Assembly: GCA_964485405.1 (NCBI GenBank)
Contig: CAZAJG010000019.1
Location: 4,614-68,613, forward strand
DNA length: 64,000 nucleotides
From: CAKZNE01 sp964485405
GTDB taxonomy: Bacteria > Bacteroidota > Bacteroidia > Flavobacteriales > Schleiferiaceae
Direction of reading: 5' to 3'
Shown here piece by piece: positions 23,166 through 33,520 of this stretch (position 1 is the first letter of the stretch; each line of letters opens with the position of its first letter). The position numbers and the translations under genes are program-made. Under the pieces are notes generated by a model, which searched no databases, was not told the DNA's origin, and worked only from the letters and a program-made list of their open reading frames with translations.

Positions 23166-25428
23166 TTATTGGGCAGGAGCTCGTGAAACCTGGGTTGGTT
23201 CAGTCAATAGCAGCTCTAGCCTTGTTAGTCTTTCATTGTTCGCCTCTTTTTCCGCTTTTAATTCTTGGGTTTCCGCTTCTAGTGCTTTTATCTGTGCTTG
23301 CTGTTCTTTGTTTACCTGAATGAGAAAGGCGGCAAGCTTTCCATAGTCTACAGATTTGTAGCCCTGTTTATCGGTGCTTACACATTGGGGTAGAATGGCT
23401 TCTACCTCTTGGGCAATAACCCCCAGTTGTTGAGTGGTATCTACCCCTTTTTTCCAGTGGTAGTAGTAGCCGTTTACTTGATTGAGTTTGTGGAGCGCAT
23501 TGGGCACCACTACAAAATCCTTTTTCCACCTACGGTCGCTAAAGGTACTCCATGTGTTGGCTCTAGCTTCGGTACCATCTCCAGATTCACCTACCTGCAA
23601 GGCATAACCTGGGTCGGTAGTACCAATACCTACTTCTCCATCTTTGGTAAAGGTGGCTACCGCATCATTGAGGTCTGTGCCATTGTTGTTCGTTTCATTG
23701 TTTATTAGGAAGTGTAAATCTCCTCGCCCCCAAGAAGCATTCTTTTCCATAAAGATGGCTGCTTTCGGATCGGGAGCTGAACTGGTGCTGGCAAAACCAA
23801 TACCAATGCCATTGTCGTTTGTAGCGCTATTCAAATTTCTGAGAAGTAAGGGTAGGTTTATGCCATCGTTGTTTACCTCTATATGTAGGNNNNNNNNNNA
23901 TCTGCATGCGTTCACTACCATTCGTATTAAAGCGTATGATGTTTTCACCCGTACTTTGTTCTACTTGTATTTTGGTATCACCGTCTGAATCTGAAAGGAT
24001 GCTGTCGGTTGCAGCTGCTTGCCAGCTGGCTTTACCATCGGCATCAGAGGTGAGTATATAGCCTTCACTTTGTGTACCATCTACATATTTAAACTTACCC
24101 ACTAGGTGTAGGGAGGTGTCTGGTTCAGTAGTACCAATCCCTACAAATCCAGCATTGGTAAAAGTTACTTTGGCATCGCTAAACTCTATTCCATTGTTGT
24201 CACTGGCATTTCCCAATAGAAAGTGCATATTACCACTGCCTTTACTCCCGGTTCGTTCAAAGAAGACACCCGCCTTAGCACGCGGATTGCCACCTTCAAC
24301 GTTAAATGCGATACCTACACCATTCTCTCCCGTTGCCGTGCCATCAGAATTGCGCAGGAAAAGCGGGAAGTTTAGCCCATTGCTATCTATATCTATATGC
24401 AATAACTTTTCAGGGTCTGTAGTGCCAATACCTACAGATCCATCATTGGTAAAAGTTACTTTAGCATCACTAAGCGCTACTCCATTGTTATCGCTGGCAG
24501 TGTCCAATAGAAAGTGCATATTGCCCCGGCCATTATCCTCGGTCTGTTCAAAGAAGATCCCCGCCTTGGCATTGTCATGAGTACTGGTACTGGCAAAGGC
24601 GATACCTAAACCATTGTCCTCCGATGTTGAACCATTAGTATTCTGCAGTAAAAGCGGGAAATTTAGCCCATTGCTATTTATAGCTATATGTAGTGGTTGA
24701 AGAGGGTCTGTAATACCAATTCCTACTTCTCCATCACGGGTAAAAGTTACTACAGCATCAGTAAGCAATAGATTATTCACACCGTTGTGATTGTCAAGTA
24801 GAAAGTGCATATTGCCCCTACCATTATCCTCGGTCTGTTCAAAGAAGATGCCTGCCATGGGATCGTCATTGGTACTAGAACTGGCAAAGGCGATACCTAG
24901 GCCATTTCCCCCCGATGATGTACCATTAGTATTGTCTAATAAAATTGGAAAATTTAGTCCGTTATTATCCACTTCAATATGTAGCGGTTGATCAGGCTCT
25001 GTAGCACCAATGCCTACATTTCCGAGTGAATTAATCTGCATACGTTCGCTTCCATCGGTATCAAAACGTATAATGTTTTCATTATCGCTTTCTTCTACTT
25101 CAATACGCGTATCACCATCTGCATCGCTTAGCAAATCACTTGAAGCAGAAATGGCTTGCCAACTACTGTTGGTGTAGTAATAGAAAGCTTGGTAGGTAGA
25201 GTCGTAAACCATAAGCCCTTCGGCTGGATTGCTAATAGCCTTACGAGCAGTGCTGTCCATGCGCGGGATGAGTATGCCTTGATCGATGGCTTGAATGTCA
25301 AGTGCCGCACTGGAATCAGGGGTGTAGGTTCCAATACCTACATTGTTTTGTGCTTGAAGCGCCCCAAGTGTGAAGAGCATCAAAAAAGTACAAAGCGTTT
25401 TTTGTATCCTTCTGGCTTTAAGTTTCAT
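23166..25428 (-). CDS. tail fiber domain-containing secreted protein with S74 chaperone (contains assembly gap)
   Basis: A secreted fibre-like protein of about 750-770 residues. It has a signal peptide (to ALQAQ), then NNVGIGTYTPDSSAALDIQA, a conserved Bacteroidota cap, and four or five repeats of about 85 residues built on the pattern VGIGTTDPxxxLHIxxDxNGLNFPLxLRN. The C-terminus is an S74 intramolecular chaperone domain (SDRRWKKDFVVVPNAL, QQLGVIAQEVEAILPQCVST, KSVDYGKLAAFLIQV) followed by a coiled coil. In phage tail spikes S74 trimerises the fibre and cleaves itself off. A 10-N gap at 23890-23899 splits the frame; comparison with the other repeat copies suggests about 45-50 bases are missing, restoring one reading frame. 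Its ATG overlaps the stop of the 1808-aa paralogue (TAATG), indicating coupling. It lacks a T9SS sorting domain. Confidence 0.85.
23272..23432 (-). repeat. exact 161-base repeat shared by two paralogous genes (copy 1)
   Basis: These 161 bases are identical to 25558-25718 in the adjacent 1808-aa gene and encode the end of the S74 domain and start of the coiled coil. Identity at silent positions suggests recent duplication or gene conversion. Confidence 0.9.
23890..23899. other. assembly gap (10 N) in the S74 gene
   Basis: The gap falls inside a repeat unit between SERMQ and LHIEV. The other copies have 17 residues there, so about 45-50 bases are probably missing. Confidence 0.9.
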
Positions 25429-28400
25429 TAGGGTGTTTTTGAGGTTGTAGTTGACTTATCTAACAGTAATTCTAACCTAGTCAGTCGCTCTTGGATTATC
25501 TTTTTCTCCGTTTCTAGGGTGTTGATCTGGGCTTGTTGTTGGGTGATATGCTTTCGCTCCGCTTCTAGTGCTTTTATCTGTGCTTGCTGTTCTTTGTTTA
25601 CCTGAATGAGAAAGGCGGCAAGCTTTCCATAGTCTACAGATTTGTAGCCCTGTTTATCGGTGCTTACACATTGGGGTAGAATGGCTTCTACCTCTTGGGC
25701 AATAACCCCCAGTTGTTGGGTGGTATCTACGCCTTTTTTCCAGTGGTAGTAGTAGCCGTTTACCTCATCTAGTTTTTGAAGGGCGTTGGGTACCACCACG
25801 AGGTCCTTTTTCCACCTACGGTCGCTAAAGGTGCCCCATGAATTGGCTCTGGTTTGGCTTCCATCTGAGGCTACACCAACCTGTAGGGCATATCCAGGAT
25901 CGGTAGTGCCAATACCTACATAGCCTTCTCGGCTAAAGGTTACCACTGCATCGTTGATGTCAGGGATATCGTTATTGGGGTCATTGTTTAATAGTACGTG
26001 CAAATCTCCTCGTCCCCAAGTAGCGAGGCGTTCCATAAAGATTGCGCCTTTGGGGCTGGTGCTTACACTGCTATTTACAAAGCCAACACCAATGCCATTG
26101 CTACCTATACCTTGAGTGGTGTCTAAATTTCGGATTAACATGGGTAGGTTTAGTCCTTGTTTATCTACCTCTATGTGTAGTGGCTCAGCAGGAGAAGCTG
26201 TGCCAATGCCTACATCCCCGGAAGCATAGATATCTGTAAAACTTAGGTCCGTTTGCCAACTGGCATTACCATTGGCATCACTAGTGAGTATAGCGCCATC
26301 GGTTTGGTTGCCATCGTCATACTTAAACTGTCCAATCAGGTGCAGGGTCGTGTCTGGTGTACTGGTGCCCAATCCCGCATTGCCATTTTTGAGTATAACC
26401 AGTGCATCATTTCGGCCTCCTCCGGTGCCTGTACCGTTACCGATTGAAAAGAGGCGATCTTCCGCAATGATACTGTTTGTGCTTTGTGGTGTATAGCTGG
26501 TGTTGAAAAGACCTAAGGCGATTTCTCCATAGGATGGTGCTTCCATACTCCTTCCAATGGCGGTAGCGTTCTCACCTGTAGCGGTAGCATCTTCACCAAG
26601 GGCAATAGCGTCCTCGCCTGAGGCATTGGCATCCTGACCAAGGGCAATAGCATATTTTTCTGTGGCGGTGGCCCCTTCACCGATGGCTAGTGCACTGCGA
26701 GCCTTAGCCGAGGCTTCATTCCCAATAGCGGTGGCATAACGTTCAGTAGCCACAGCGTAAAGCCCCATAGCAAAGGAAGAAATACCACTAGCACGGGTGT
26801 TTTCACCAAAGGCTGCCGATCCCCTACCTAGGCTGTCTTCATCCCAAGGAACATCATCTGCAAAACCGGCACGGAAGGCGCTTTTACTTTTATCGAAAAA
26901 GAAGCGGCTCTCATGGTCACCATCCTGATCAAAATCTATTTGGGTTGAGCCAAATATAAAATCAGCTTTCCCGATATCCACAGAAACTCCAGGTCCTACC
27001 ACATTTGAGCTTACTTCAAACGGAACAGACCTCTCTTCCCAGCTGGCATTGCCATCCGCATCGCTGGTAAGCACATAGCCATCCGCTTGATTACCATCGG
27101 CATATTTTAATTGGCCCACTAGGTGGAGAGTGGTGTCTGGCGAATCGGTGCCAATGCCTACATTACCTTGTCGGGTAAAGGTGGCTACTGCGTCCGTGAG
27201 TTCTACCCCACTAGTGTTGTTTGTGTTATTGACCAATATGTGTAAATCACCCCTTCCCTGACTTTCATTTAGTTCATGCACGATAGCGGCTTTGGCGTTA
27301 TCATGGGTGGCGTTTATGAAGCCTATGCCCACCGCGTTCCCGCCTGATGCGGTTTCATTGGTGTTTTTAAGGAGTAAAGGTGTATTTAAGCCATTGTTTT
27401 CAATGTCGATCTGTAGAAGTTGAGTGGGGCTACTGCTGCCAATGCCCACATTTCCCAGGGAATCAATCGTCATGCGTTCGCTTCCATCGGTATCAAAGCG
27501 TATGTAGTCTTTATCCGTGCTGGCCTCTAAACGTATTCTGGTATCTTCATCGGTATCAGAAATGCCGTCTAGGCTGGCCCGCCAGTTGGCATTGCCATTG
27601 GCATCACTGGTGAGCACGTAACCATTACTTTGGTTGCCATCCGTATATTTTAATTGGCCAACCAGGTGCAGCGTAGTGTCCGGTGAGTCCGTCCCAAGGC
27701 CTGTGTTTCCATTTTTAAGCATTACCAGCGCATTGGAGCGATCGTTAGTGGCCGTACCATTGCCTACTACAAGCAGGCGGTCATTTGGGTCAAATGCAGT
27801 TGATGACTGAGGGCTGTTGAATGAATTGTAGATGCCCAATACCGTTTCACCATACGATTGGGCCACATTATCTCTGCCTATAGCGGTGGCATAGTTGCCG
27901 GAGGCCTCTACGTTATAACCAACGGATGTAGCACCTTCTCCACTCGCCTCGGCAGTTTGTCCTATTGCTGTAGCATTCGTGGCGCTTGCAACACTTGAGT
28001 TTCCTATGGCTATGGCGTTTTGCTCAGAGGCTGATGACGAATTCCCAGCTGCAAAAGCATTTGTGCCGCTGGCTATTACAAAGTTTCCTAAAGCGGTACT
28101 GTACAAACCCGAAGCTTGCGTGCTAGAACCAATGGCTTTAGCTTCCGTATTGCTTGCGCTAGATCCAAAACCAAACGCCAAAGTTTTTGATCCCGTGGCA
28201 CTGCTTAAATTTCCAAGGGCTATTGCATCTTCCTTTGAGGCGATGGCCTCCTCACCTAAGGCGATGGCATGTTGGCCAGAAGCTCTAGGATTATCACCCA
28301 TAGCGATGGAATACAAACCTATGCTATCGGCATCCCATGAATTATCCTGAACGCGCCCTGCTCTAAAAGCGCTGTTGCTTTTGTCAAAAAAGAAGCGGCT

Positions 28401-30854
28401 GTCGTGATCGGAATTGCCATCATCCCCCAGCTGTGAGGAGCCAAATACAAAGTCGGTGACGCTGTTGTCTACAATACTGGAGGGTCTTAAAATATTGTTG
28501 TTTATTTCAAGCGGAGTAAACAGCTCTTGCCAGCTGGCATTGCCATCGGCATCGCTGATCAGTACATAGCCATCTGCTTGGTTGCCATCATCATACTTAA
28601 ACTGTCCAATAAGGTGCAGGGTGGTATCTGGCGTACTGGTACCTAGTCCAGCATTGCCATTTTTGAGTATAACCAATGCATCATTGCGATTTCCTGAGGA
28701 GGTACCTGTACCGTTACCGATTGAAAAGAGACGATCATCCGCATTGAAACTGTCGCTGCTTTGTGGTGTATAACTGTTGCCATAAAAACCTAAAGCCACT
28801 TCTCCATAGGATGGCGCCTCCATACCCCTTCCAATGGCGGTAGCGGCCTCACCACTAGCGTTTGAAGTCACACCAAAGGCGATAGCGGCCTCGCCTGAGG
28901 CAGTAGCATCTTCACCAAAAGCAATGGCTTGATCCCCACTTGCCCTAGCCCCTTCGCCAATGGCCAGTGCGCTTCGACCCGTAGCATGGGATGAATTTCC
29001 AAAGGCAGTGGCATAGTCACCAGTGGCCAAGGTGGAAAGCCCCATGGCCACCGAAGCAATACCTAGGGCACTGGTGTTTTCACCAAAGGCCGCGGATGCA
29101 TTACCTAGGGCACGAGTGTTTTCACCAAAGGCCGCGGATGCATTACCTAGGCTATCTTCATCCCAGTAAGCATCATCTACCAAACCGGCACGAAAGGCAC
29201 TTTTACTCTTATCAAAAAAGAAGCGGCTCTCATGATCACCATCCCCATCATCATCTAATTGGGGAGAACCAAATACAAAATCATCTTCTGCAAGATCCAC
29301 AGAACCTGCAGAGGCCACCACACCTGACCTTATTTCAAATGGAGCAGATGTCCCTGCCCAACTGGCATTCCCATCGGCATCACTGGTGAGTATCAGTCCA
29401 TCCGCTTGGTTGCCATCGGCATATTTTAACTGACCTACAAGGTGGAGTGTAGTGTCTGGTGAATCCGTTCCAAGGCCTGTATTTCCATTTTTGAGCATCA
29501 CCAAGGCATTGGAGCGGTTGGCGTCATCTATACCGTTGCCAATCACAAAAAGGCGGTCGTTTTCATTAAAGGAGTCCGTTGATTGTGGCGTATAATCGCT
29601 ATTGTTAATACCGAGCGCCATTTCACCGTAAGACCTAGCTTCTGTATTGCTTCCTATGGCCGTTGAATAGTCCCCAGAGGCTGTATTTTTAAATCCTAAA
29701 GCGGTAGCGCCTATGGCAGAGGCGCTAGATTCATTCCCAAAGGTTTGCGTGCTTGTAGCCAGGGCCTCTGAAGAAAACCCAATGGCCATGGCTTTGGTAC
29801 CATCTGCGTGAGCTGAAAACCCAATGGCTATCGAATTAGGTTCGTAAGCTGTATCTGAAATGCCTATTGCGATGCTACCATAGTTATCGGCTAAGGAATT
29901 TTCCCCTATTGCTATAGCACTTGATCCCGCGGCTTCTGTTAAAGTGCCAATGGATATAGCACTTGAGTGACTTGCTGTAGTACCCTGTCCAATAGAAATG
30001 GCCAAAATATCTGTAGCCTTGGCTGAATTTCCAATAGCCATTGTTTGATAGGATGTAGCGCTAGATGAAGAACCAATGGCAATAGAAAAAGTACCAGATG
30101 CCGTATCTTCATTACCTATTGCAATGGAGGCATAGTCAGAAGACGCTGAATTTTCTCCAATGGACAGCGCTGCTTCTGCTGAGGAAATTGTTCCACGGCC
30201 AATGGCTGTAGCATTTGCTCCCGAAGAAATGGCTTTGAATCCCAAAGCCACTGAATTAGTGCCAGAAGCAGTGGCACTGTTTCCTAGAGCCATTGAACTA
30301 CTGCCAGAAGCCTCAGGGCTATCACCAATAGCAACAGAAGCACGACCTATGTTTTGTTCATCCCAAACATCACCGTACGCAATACCGGCCCTGAAAGCGC
30401 TCTTGCTTTTGTCAAAAAAGAAGCGGCTGTAGTGATCATCATTGCCGTCACTATCCAGTTGTGGGGCGCCAAATACAAAGTCATCCGTAACCATGTTCAC
30501 AGCAGCAGAAGATGCCACTACATTTACACCTACACTATCCGTAGCGTTTACTTCAAAGACTGCATCATTGGAAGAAGTAATGGCCTGCCAGCTGGCATTT
30601 GTATAATAGTAAAAGGCTTGATAAGTGGAGTCGTAAACCATAAGCCCTTCGGCTGGATTACTAATGGATTTGCGCATAGTACTGTCCATACGCGGGATGA
30701 GTATACCTTGATCGATGGCTTGAATGTCAAGTGCTGCACTGGAATCAGGTGTGTAGGTTCCAATACCTACATTGTTTTGTGCTTGAAGCGAAAAGGGAAT
30801 AGTTAAAAGAAAGGCATAGAGATAAAACCTTTGTATAAAAGTTGCGTTTTTCAC
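25428..30854 (-). CDS. giant tail fiber-like adhesin: YadA-type head repeats with S74 chaperone
   Basis: An 1808-aa exported fibre protein starting at GTG (30854). After a signal peptide (IPFSLQAQ) and the same NNVGIGTYTPD cap as its neighbour come four large modules. Each opens with FVFGxxQLxxDGxxDHxSRFFFDKSKSAFRAG-like text, continues with YadA/Hep_Hag head repeats of 14 residues (pattern A-x-A-x-G-x-x-A-x-A-x-G, e.g. SSMALGNSATASGTNSVALG) and closes with NGNxGLGTxxPDTTLHLxGQ. The C-terminus has S74 motifs (SDRRWKKDLVVVPNAL) and a coiled coil. YadA heads form trimeric left-handed beta rolls and usually sit on trimeric autotransporters; here the trimeric assembly helper would be S74. No outer-membrane anchor or T9SS signal is seen. 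It is translated with the S74 gene downstream. Likely a surface or extracellular fibre. Confidence 0.85.
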   Translation of the reverse strand: MKNATFIQRFYLYAFLLTIPFSLQAQNNVGIGTYTPDSSAALDIQAIDQGILIPRMDSTMRKSISNPAEGLMVYDSTYQAFYYYTNASWQAITSSNDAVFEVNATDSVGVNVVASSAAVNMVTDDFVFGAPQLDSDGNDDHYSRFFFDKSKSAFRAGIAYGDVWDEQNIGRASVAIGDSPEASGSSSMALGNSATASGTNSVALGFKAISSGANATAIGRGTISSAEAALSIGENSASSDYASIAIGNEDTASGTFSIAIGSSSSATSYQTMAIGNSAKATDILAISIGQGTTASHSSAISIGTLTEAAGSSAIAIGENSLADNYGSIAIGISDTAYEPNSIAIGFSAHADGTKAMAIGFSSEALATSTQTFGNESSASAIGATALGFKNTASGDYSTAIGSNTEARSYGEMALGINNSDYTPQSTDSFNENDRLFVIGNGIDDANRSNALVMLKNGNTGLGTDSPDTTLHLVGQLKYADGNQADGLILTSDADGNASWAGTSAPFEIRSGVVASAGSVDLAEDDFVFGSPQLDDDGDGDHESRFFFDKSKSAFRAGLVDDAYWDEDSLGNASAAFGENTRALGNASAAFGENTSALGIASVAMGLSTLATGDYATAFGNSSHATGRSALAIGEGARASGDQAIAFGEDATASGEAAIAFGVTSNASGEAATAIGRGMEAPSYGEVALGFYGNSYTPQSSDSFNADDRLFSIGNGTGTSSGNRNDALVILKNGNAGLGTSTPDTTLHLIGQFKYDDGNQADGYVLISDADGNASWQELFTPLEINNNILRPSSIVDNSVTDFVFGSSQLGDDGNSDHDSRFFFDKSNSAFRAGRVQDNSWDADSIGLYSIAMGDNPRASGQHAIALGEEAIASKEDAIALGNLSSATGSKTLAFGFGSSASNTEAKAIGSSTQASGLYSTALGNFVIASGTNAFAAGNSSSASEQNAIAIGNSSVASATNATAIGQTAEASGEGATSVGYNVEASGNYATAIGRDNVAQSYGETVLGIYNSFNSPQSSTAFDPNDRLLVVGNGTATNDRSNALVMLKNGNTGLGTDSPDTTLHLVGQLKYTDGNQSNGYVLTSDANGNANWRASLDGISDTDEDTRIRLEASTDKDYIRFDTDGSERMTIDSLGNVGIGSSSPTQLLQIDIENNGLNTPLLLKNTNETASGGNAVGIGFINATHDNAKAAIVHELNESQGRGDLHILVNNTNNTSGVELTDAVATFTRQGNVGIGTDSPDTTLHLVGQLKYADGNQADGYVLTSDADGNASWEERSVPFEVSSNVVGPGVSVDIGKADFIFGSTQIDFDQDGDHESRFFFDKSKSAFRAGFADDVPWDEDSLGRGSAAFGENTRASGISSFAMGLYAVATERYATAIGNEASAKARSALAIGEGATATEKYAIALGQDANASGEDAIALGEDATATGENATAIGRSMEAPSYGEIALGLFNTSYTPQSTNSIIAEDRLFSIGNGTGTGGGRNDALVILKNGNAGLGTSTPDTTLHLIGQFKYDDGNQTDGAILTSDANGNASWQTDLSFTDIYASGDVGIGTASPAEPLHIEVDKQGLNLPMLIRNLDTTQGIGSNGIGVGFVNSSVSTSPKGAIFMERLATWGRGDLHVLLNNDPNNDIPDINDAVVTFSREGYVGIGTTDPGYALQVGVASDGSQTRANSWGTFSDRRWKKDLVVVPNALQKLDEVNGYYYHWKKGVDTTQQLGVIAQEVEAILPQCVSTDKQGYKSVDYGKLAAFLIQVNKEQQAQIKALEAERKHITQQQAQINTLETEKKIIQERLTRLELLLDKSTTTSKTP
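25558..25718 (-). repeat. exact 161-base repeat shared by two paralogous genes (copy 2)
   Basis: Identical to 23272-23432. The two 5' regions of the genes also share long near-identical stretches (for example around 25200-25340 and 30640-30780). Confidence 0.9.
29062..29145 (-). repeat. tandem duplication of a 42-base unit within the YadA-type head
   Basis: Two adjacent 42-base copies differ at only a few bases and encode ASAAFGENTRALGN and ASAAFGENTSALGI-type units. Forty-two bases equal one 14-residue head repeat, showing how the head grows by slippage. Confidence 0.85.
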
Positions 30855-31216
30855 AGTGAAATATTTTTAGAAAGTGCTGATTTAGCATTAAATTATTCAT
30901 TCTGTGATGTAGGTGTATACTGCAAAATAACGAAAAATCTCACCAATGAAAAGTTTACACTTAAAGAAACCTTTCTGTTTTTTTTAAAAAGCGTATGATT
31001 TTAAATAGATTAAAAAAATAGAACAGAAAGCTTTGCAATCGTACTTCCGTTAGTAATTCCCTGAATTTTTTGTTGAGGAAGGAAAAGGTGAGAATGGCAA
31101 GTTTTCCAGCCTTCACTATATCCGTTTTAAACCACACTTAGCATGAAATATATGTTGTTTGGCTTGAATTAATTGTGAGCGGAATAGGATAGAAGTTGCT
31201 TGCAGAAAAATAAATC
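30855..31216. other. 362-base divergent intergenic region
   Basis: This A+T-rich gap lies between the giant fibre gene (leftward) and the outer-membrane receptor (rightward). It contains poly-T (about 30973-30982) and poly-A tracts. I see no open frame, no strong hairpin and no clear TAnnTTTG element in either direction, so promoters for both genes are presumed but not located. Confidence 0.5.
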
Positions 31217-33520
31217 ATGCGGCTTCTATTTATTCTTTTCCTTTTTAACGCATCCACTTTGCTTGGACAGCATTCTATTTCGGGAAAAATAATGGATTCC
31301 GATAACCAACCGATAGCTTACGCAACAATATCGGCTTACCCGGTATCCGATACGATTCAAATATATTCCAGTATTTCAAATGAAAAGGGGATGTTCTTTA
31401 TAGCGGGGTTACAGAGTGCGGATTATAAGCTTATTATCCAAATGTTAGGATTTAAAGATGTAGAGCTGGAAGTCTTATTAAATAAGGACAAAGTTTTGCG
31501 AGATGTTATTTTGCAACAAGATGTTACGGAGCTTCAGGAGGTTGAAATTATAGCGGATTACTCAACCCTTGAGAACAAACTCGGGAAAAAAGTTTTACGA
31601 ATTGGCAGAGACCTTTCAAATACAGGGAGTACGGCATTGGAGGCTATGGAGCGTATCCCTTCTGTAACCATCACACAAGAGGGTGGTCTTCAGATTAGAG
31701 GAAGTAGTAATGTGATCGTTTATATTGACGGTAAGGAAACCGCTCGAGACGCTCGCACTTTAAAACATTTACCAGCCGAAGTACTGGAAAAAATTGAAGT
31801 CGTTACAAATCCTTCTGCCCAATATGATGCAGAAGGTGTTGCTGGAATCGTAAACCTGGTGTATCGAAAAAACAAGAAAAAACCTTTTAAAATCGGAGTT
31901 CTTGCAAACGTTTCGGCTCCGCAAAGAGTGTTGGGAGGGTTTAATGCGAGTTACAACACGTCTAGTTTTTCATTTTATTCCAACGCTAGCCTTAGCTATG
32001 GAAAATCTAAAGATTTAGAAAATTCAGAGAGAAAAAATGATATTGGCGATTTAAAATTTTACAGAAACAACCTGGCTTATGAAGGTGTTGGCAAACAAAG
32101 GAATTTAGATGCTGGAATAACCTACCAGCCGGATTCCACTTTAGCGGTAGATTTTGAACTAAACTACAATCGATGGAACGATGGGTATGCTATAGTACAA
32201 GAAAACTTCTTTGAATACAGAAACACGCTCGAATCCAGTTCTTTTACCACATGGAGCAGTAGACGAGAATTGGAAGATGAGGCCATAATTTCGTTAGGGA
32301 TGAACAAAAGTTTTGGCAAAGAAACAGAGTTGAAAGCCTTACTATCTGTAAGTGGGGAGGACGAAAATAATGACAGTAGTTATGACGATCTAGACTCTGA
32401 TATTCCGGCCGGGATTGCACAGCAGTTTTTGAAGTCATCTATTGAAACCGAAAGCCAAAGATTATTTCAAGGAAAGCTAGATTATGAAACACCTTTTTTC
32501 AACTTTGGTATTCTACAAACGGGTTTTAAAATAGATCTTATTCGTTACGCCATAGTGCAAAAAGTGGCCTTCCAAAGTAATGCGGTTGTATTAGCGGATA
32601 ATGATTTTAAGGTGGACCAAGAAAAATATGCTGCTTATGTTTTACACAAAAAGGAATTTAACCGTTTTGAATATGAAGCGGGTTTTAGGCTAGAACATTT
32701 CTACAGCAACGGACTTCAACAATCGAATAATGACCGATCGGTTCAAAAAACGAGCAAATTATTCCCTTCCTTGCAATTGTTTTATAAAATAAATGAGCAT
32801 CAACAAACAGTGGGCTTCTCTTATTCAAGGCGTATTAATCGCCCAGGTTTTTTCGATATTAACCCCTATGTTTCCTTTATTGATCCTATTAATTTGGAAA
32901 CAGGGAATCCTGATTTGAGACCGGAGTTAGCCTCACAATTTGAGTTGAATTACCATTTAAAACTAGGTAAATTCACTTCTGACCTTACCGGTTTTTATAG
33001 AAGAACAACAGATGTAATTCAAAGTATTATAGTACCCTTAAATGATAATCAAACCCGCCAAACGGTAGCCAATTTTGATGTGCGCTCGGATAGGGGAATA
33101 GAGGCGCTTATTGAATACAATCCAAGGGGTGTTTTTAAGACGTATGCAACTTTTACACTGAATCATTCCGTATTTAATGATGATATAAATACCACGATAT
33201 TTAACAGAATCACAGTCTGGGGAGCGCGACTTGACCAACAGTTAAGATTTAGGAATAATTGGACTACAAATTTTTCTCAGCACTATAGAGCGCCTCGTTT
33301 TGGCCCTCAAAGTAAAACGGCTTCACAATTTTTTGTAAACTTCAGTCTAAGTAAAAAGTTCAACAACGGTAAAGGAAGCATCTCCTTAAATGCAAGTGAT
33401 GTATTTAATCAACGCGAGTTTGAGACCACGGTAAAAGGTGCCGATTTTTCGGTTGACAAAAGTTATAAATGGCAAACCAGAAGGATTACGCTGGGGCTTC
33501 AATACACCCTAATGGAATGA
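31217..33520 (+). CDS. outer membrane beta-barrel receptor (CarboxypepD_reg, plug, OMP_b-brl_3)
   Basis: A 767-aa TonB-dependent-receptor-like protein. Signal peptide MRLLFILFLFNASTLLG, then a CarboxypepD_reg beta-sandwich (SGKIMDSDNQPIAYATIS to about residue 105), a plug domain (LSNTGSTALEAMERIPSVTI, LQIRGSSNVIVYIDGKE, IEVVTNPSAQYDAEGVAGIV) and a 22-strand-type barrel of the OMP_b-brl_3 family (about 240-767). These proteins import or sense large ligands across the outer membrane. No TonB box is obvious, which is common for this subgroup, and no SusD partner follows, arguing against glycan uptake. The stop overlaps the start of a LytS-type kinase (ATGA), so receptor, kinase and regulator form one coupled operon. 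Confidence 0.9.
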   Translation: MRLLFILFLFNASTLLGQHSISGKIMDSDNQPIAYATISAYPVSDTIQIYSSISNEKGMFFIAGLQSADYKLIIQMLGFKDVELEVLLNKDKVLRDVILQQDVTELQEVEIIADYSTLENKLGKKVLRIGRDLSNTGSTALEAMERIPSVTITQEGGLQIRGSSNVIVYIDGKETARDARTLKHLPAEVLEKIEVVTNPSAQYDAEGVAGIVNLVYRKNKKKPFKIGVLANVSAPQRVLGGFNASYNTSSFSFYSNASLSYGKSKDLENSERKNDIGDLKFYRNNLAYEGVGKQRNLDAGITYQPDSTLAVDFELNYNRWNDGYAIVQENFFEYRNTLESSSFTTWSSRRELEDEAIISLGMNKSFGKETELKALLSVSGEDENNDSSYDDLDSDIPAGIAQQFLKSSIETESQRLFQGKLDYETPFFNFGILQTGFKIDLIRYAIVQKVAFQSNAVVLADNDFKVDQEKYAAYVLHKKEFNRFEYEAGFRLEHFYSNGLQQSNNDRSVQKTSKLFPSLQLFYKINEHQQTVGFSYSRRINRPGFFDINPYVSFIDPINLETGNPDLRPELASQFELNYHLKLGKFTSDLTGFYRRTTDVIQSIIVPLNDNQTRQTVANFDVRSDRGIEALIEYNPRGVFKTYATFTLNHSVFNDDINTTIFNRITVWGARLDQQLRFRNNWTTNFSQHYRAPRFGPQSKTASQFFVNFSLSKKFNNGKGSISLNASDVFNQREFETTVKGADFSVDKSYKWQTRRITLGLQYTLME

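Noticed and set aside
28991..29389. Long open frames opposite the fibre gene (several of 60-150 residues)
   Set aside because: They are shadow frames caused by the biased repetitive codons of the coding strand and have no plausible start or domain.
28800..30300. Regularly spaced repeats that could be mistaken for a CRISPR array
   Set aside because: The periodicity is 42 bases, in frame, and encodes the 14-residue YadA head motif; spacers are not unique sequences and no cas genes are nearby.
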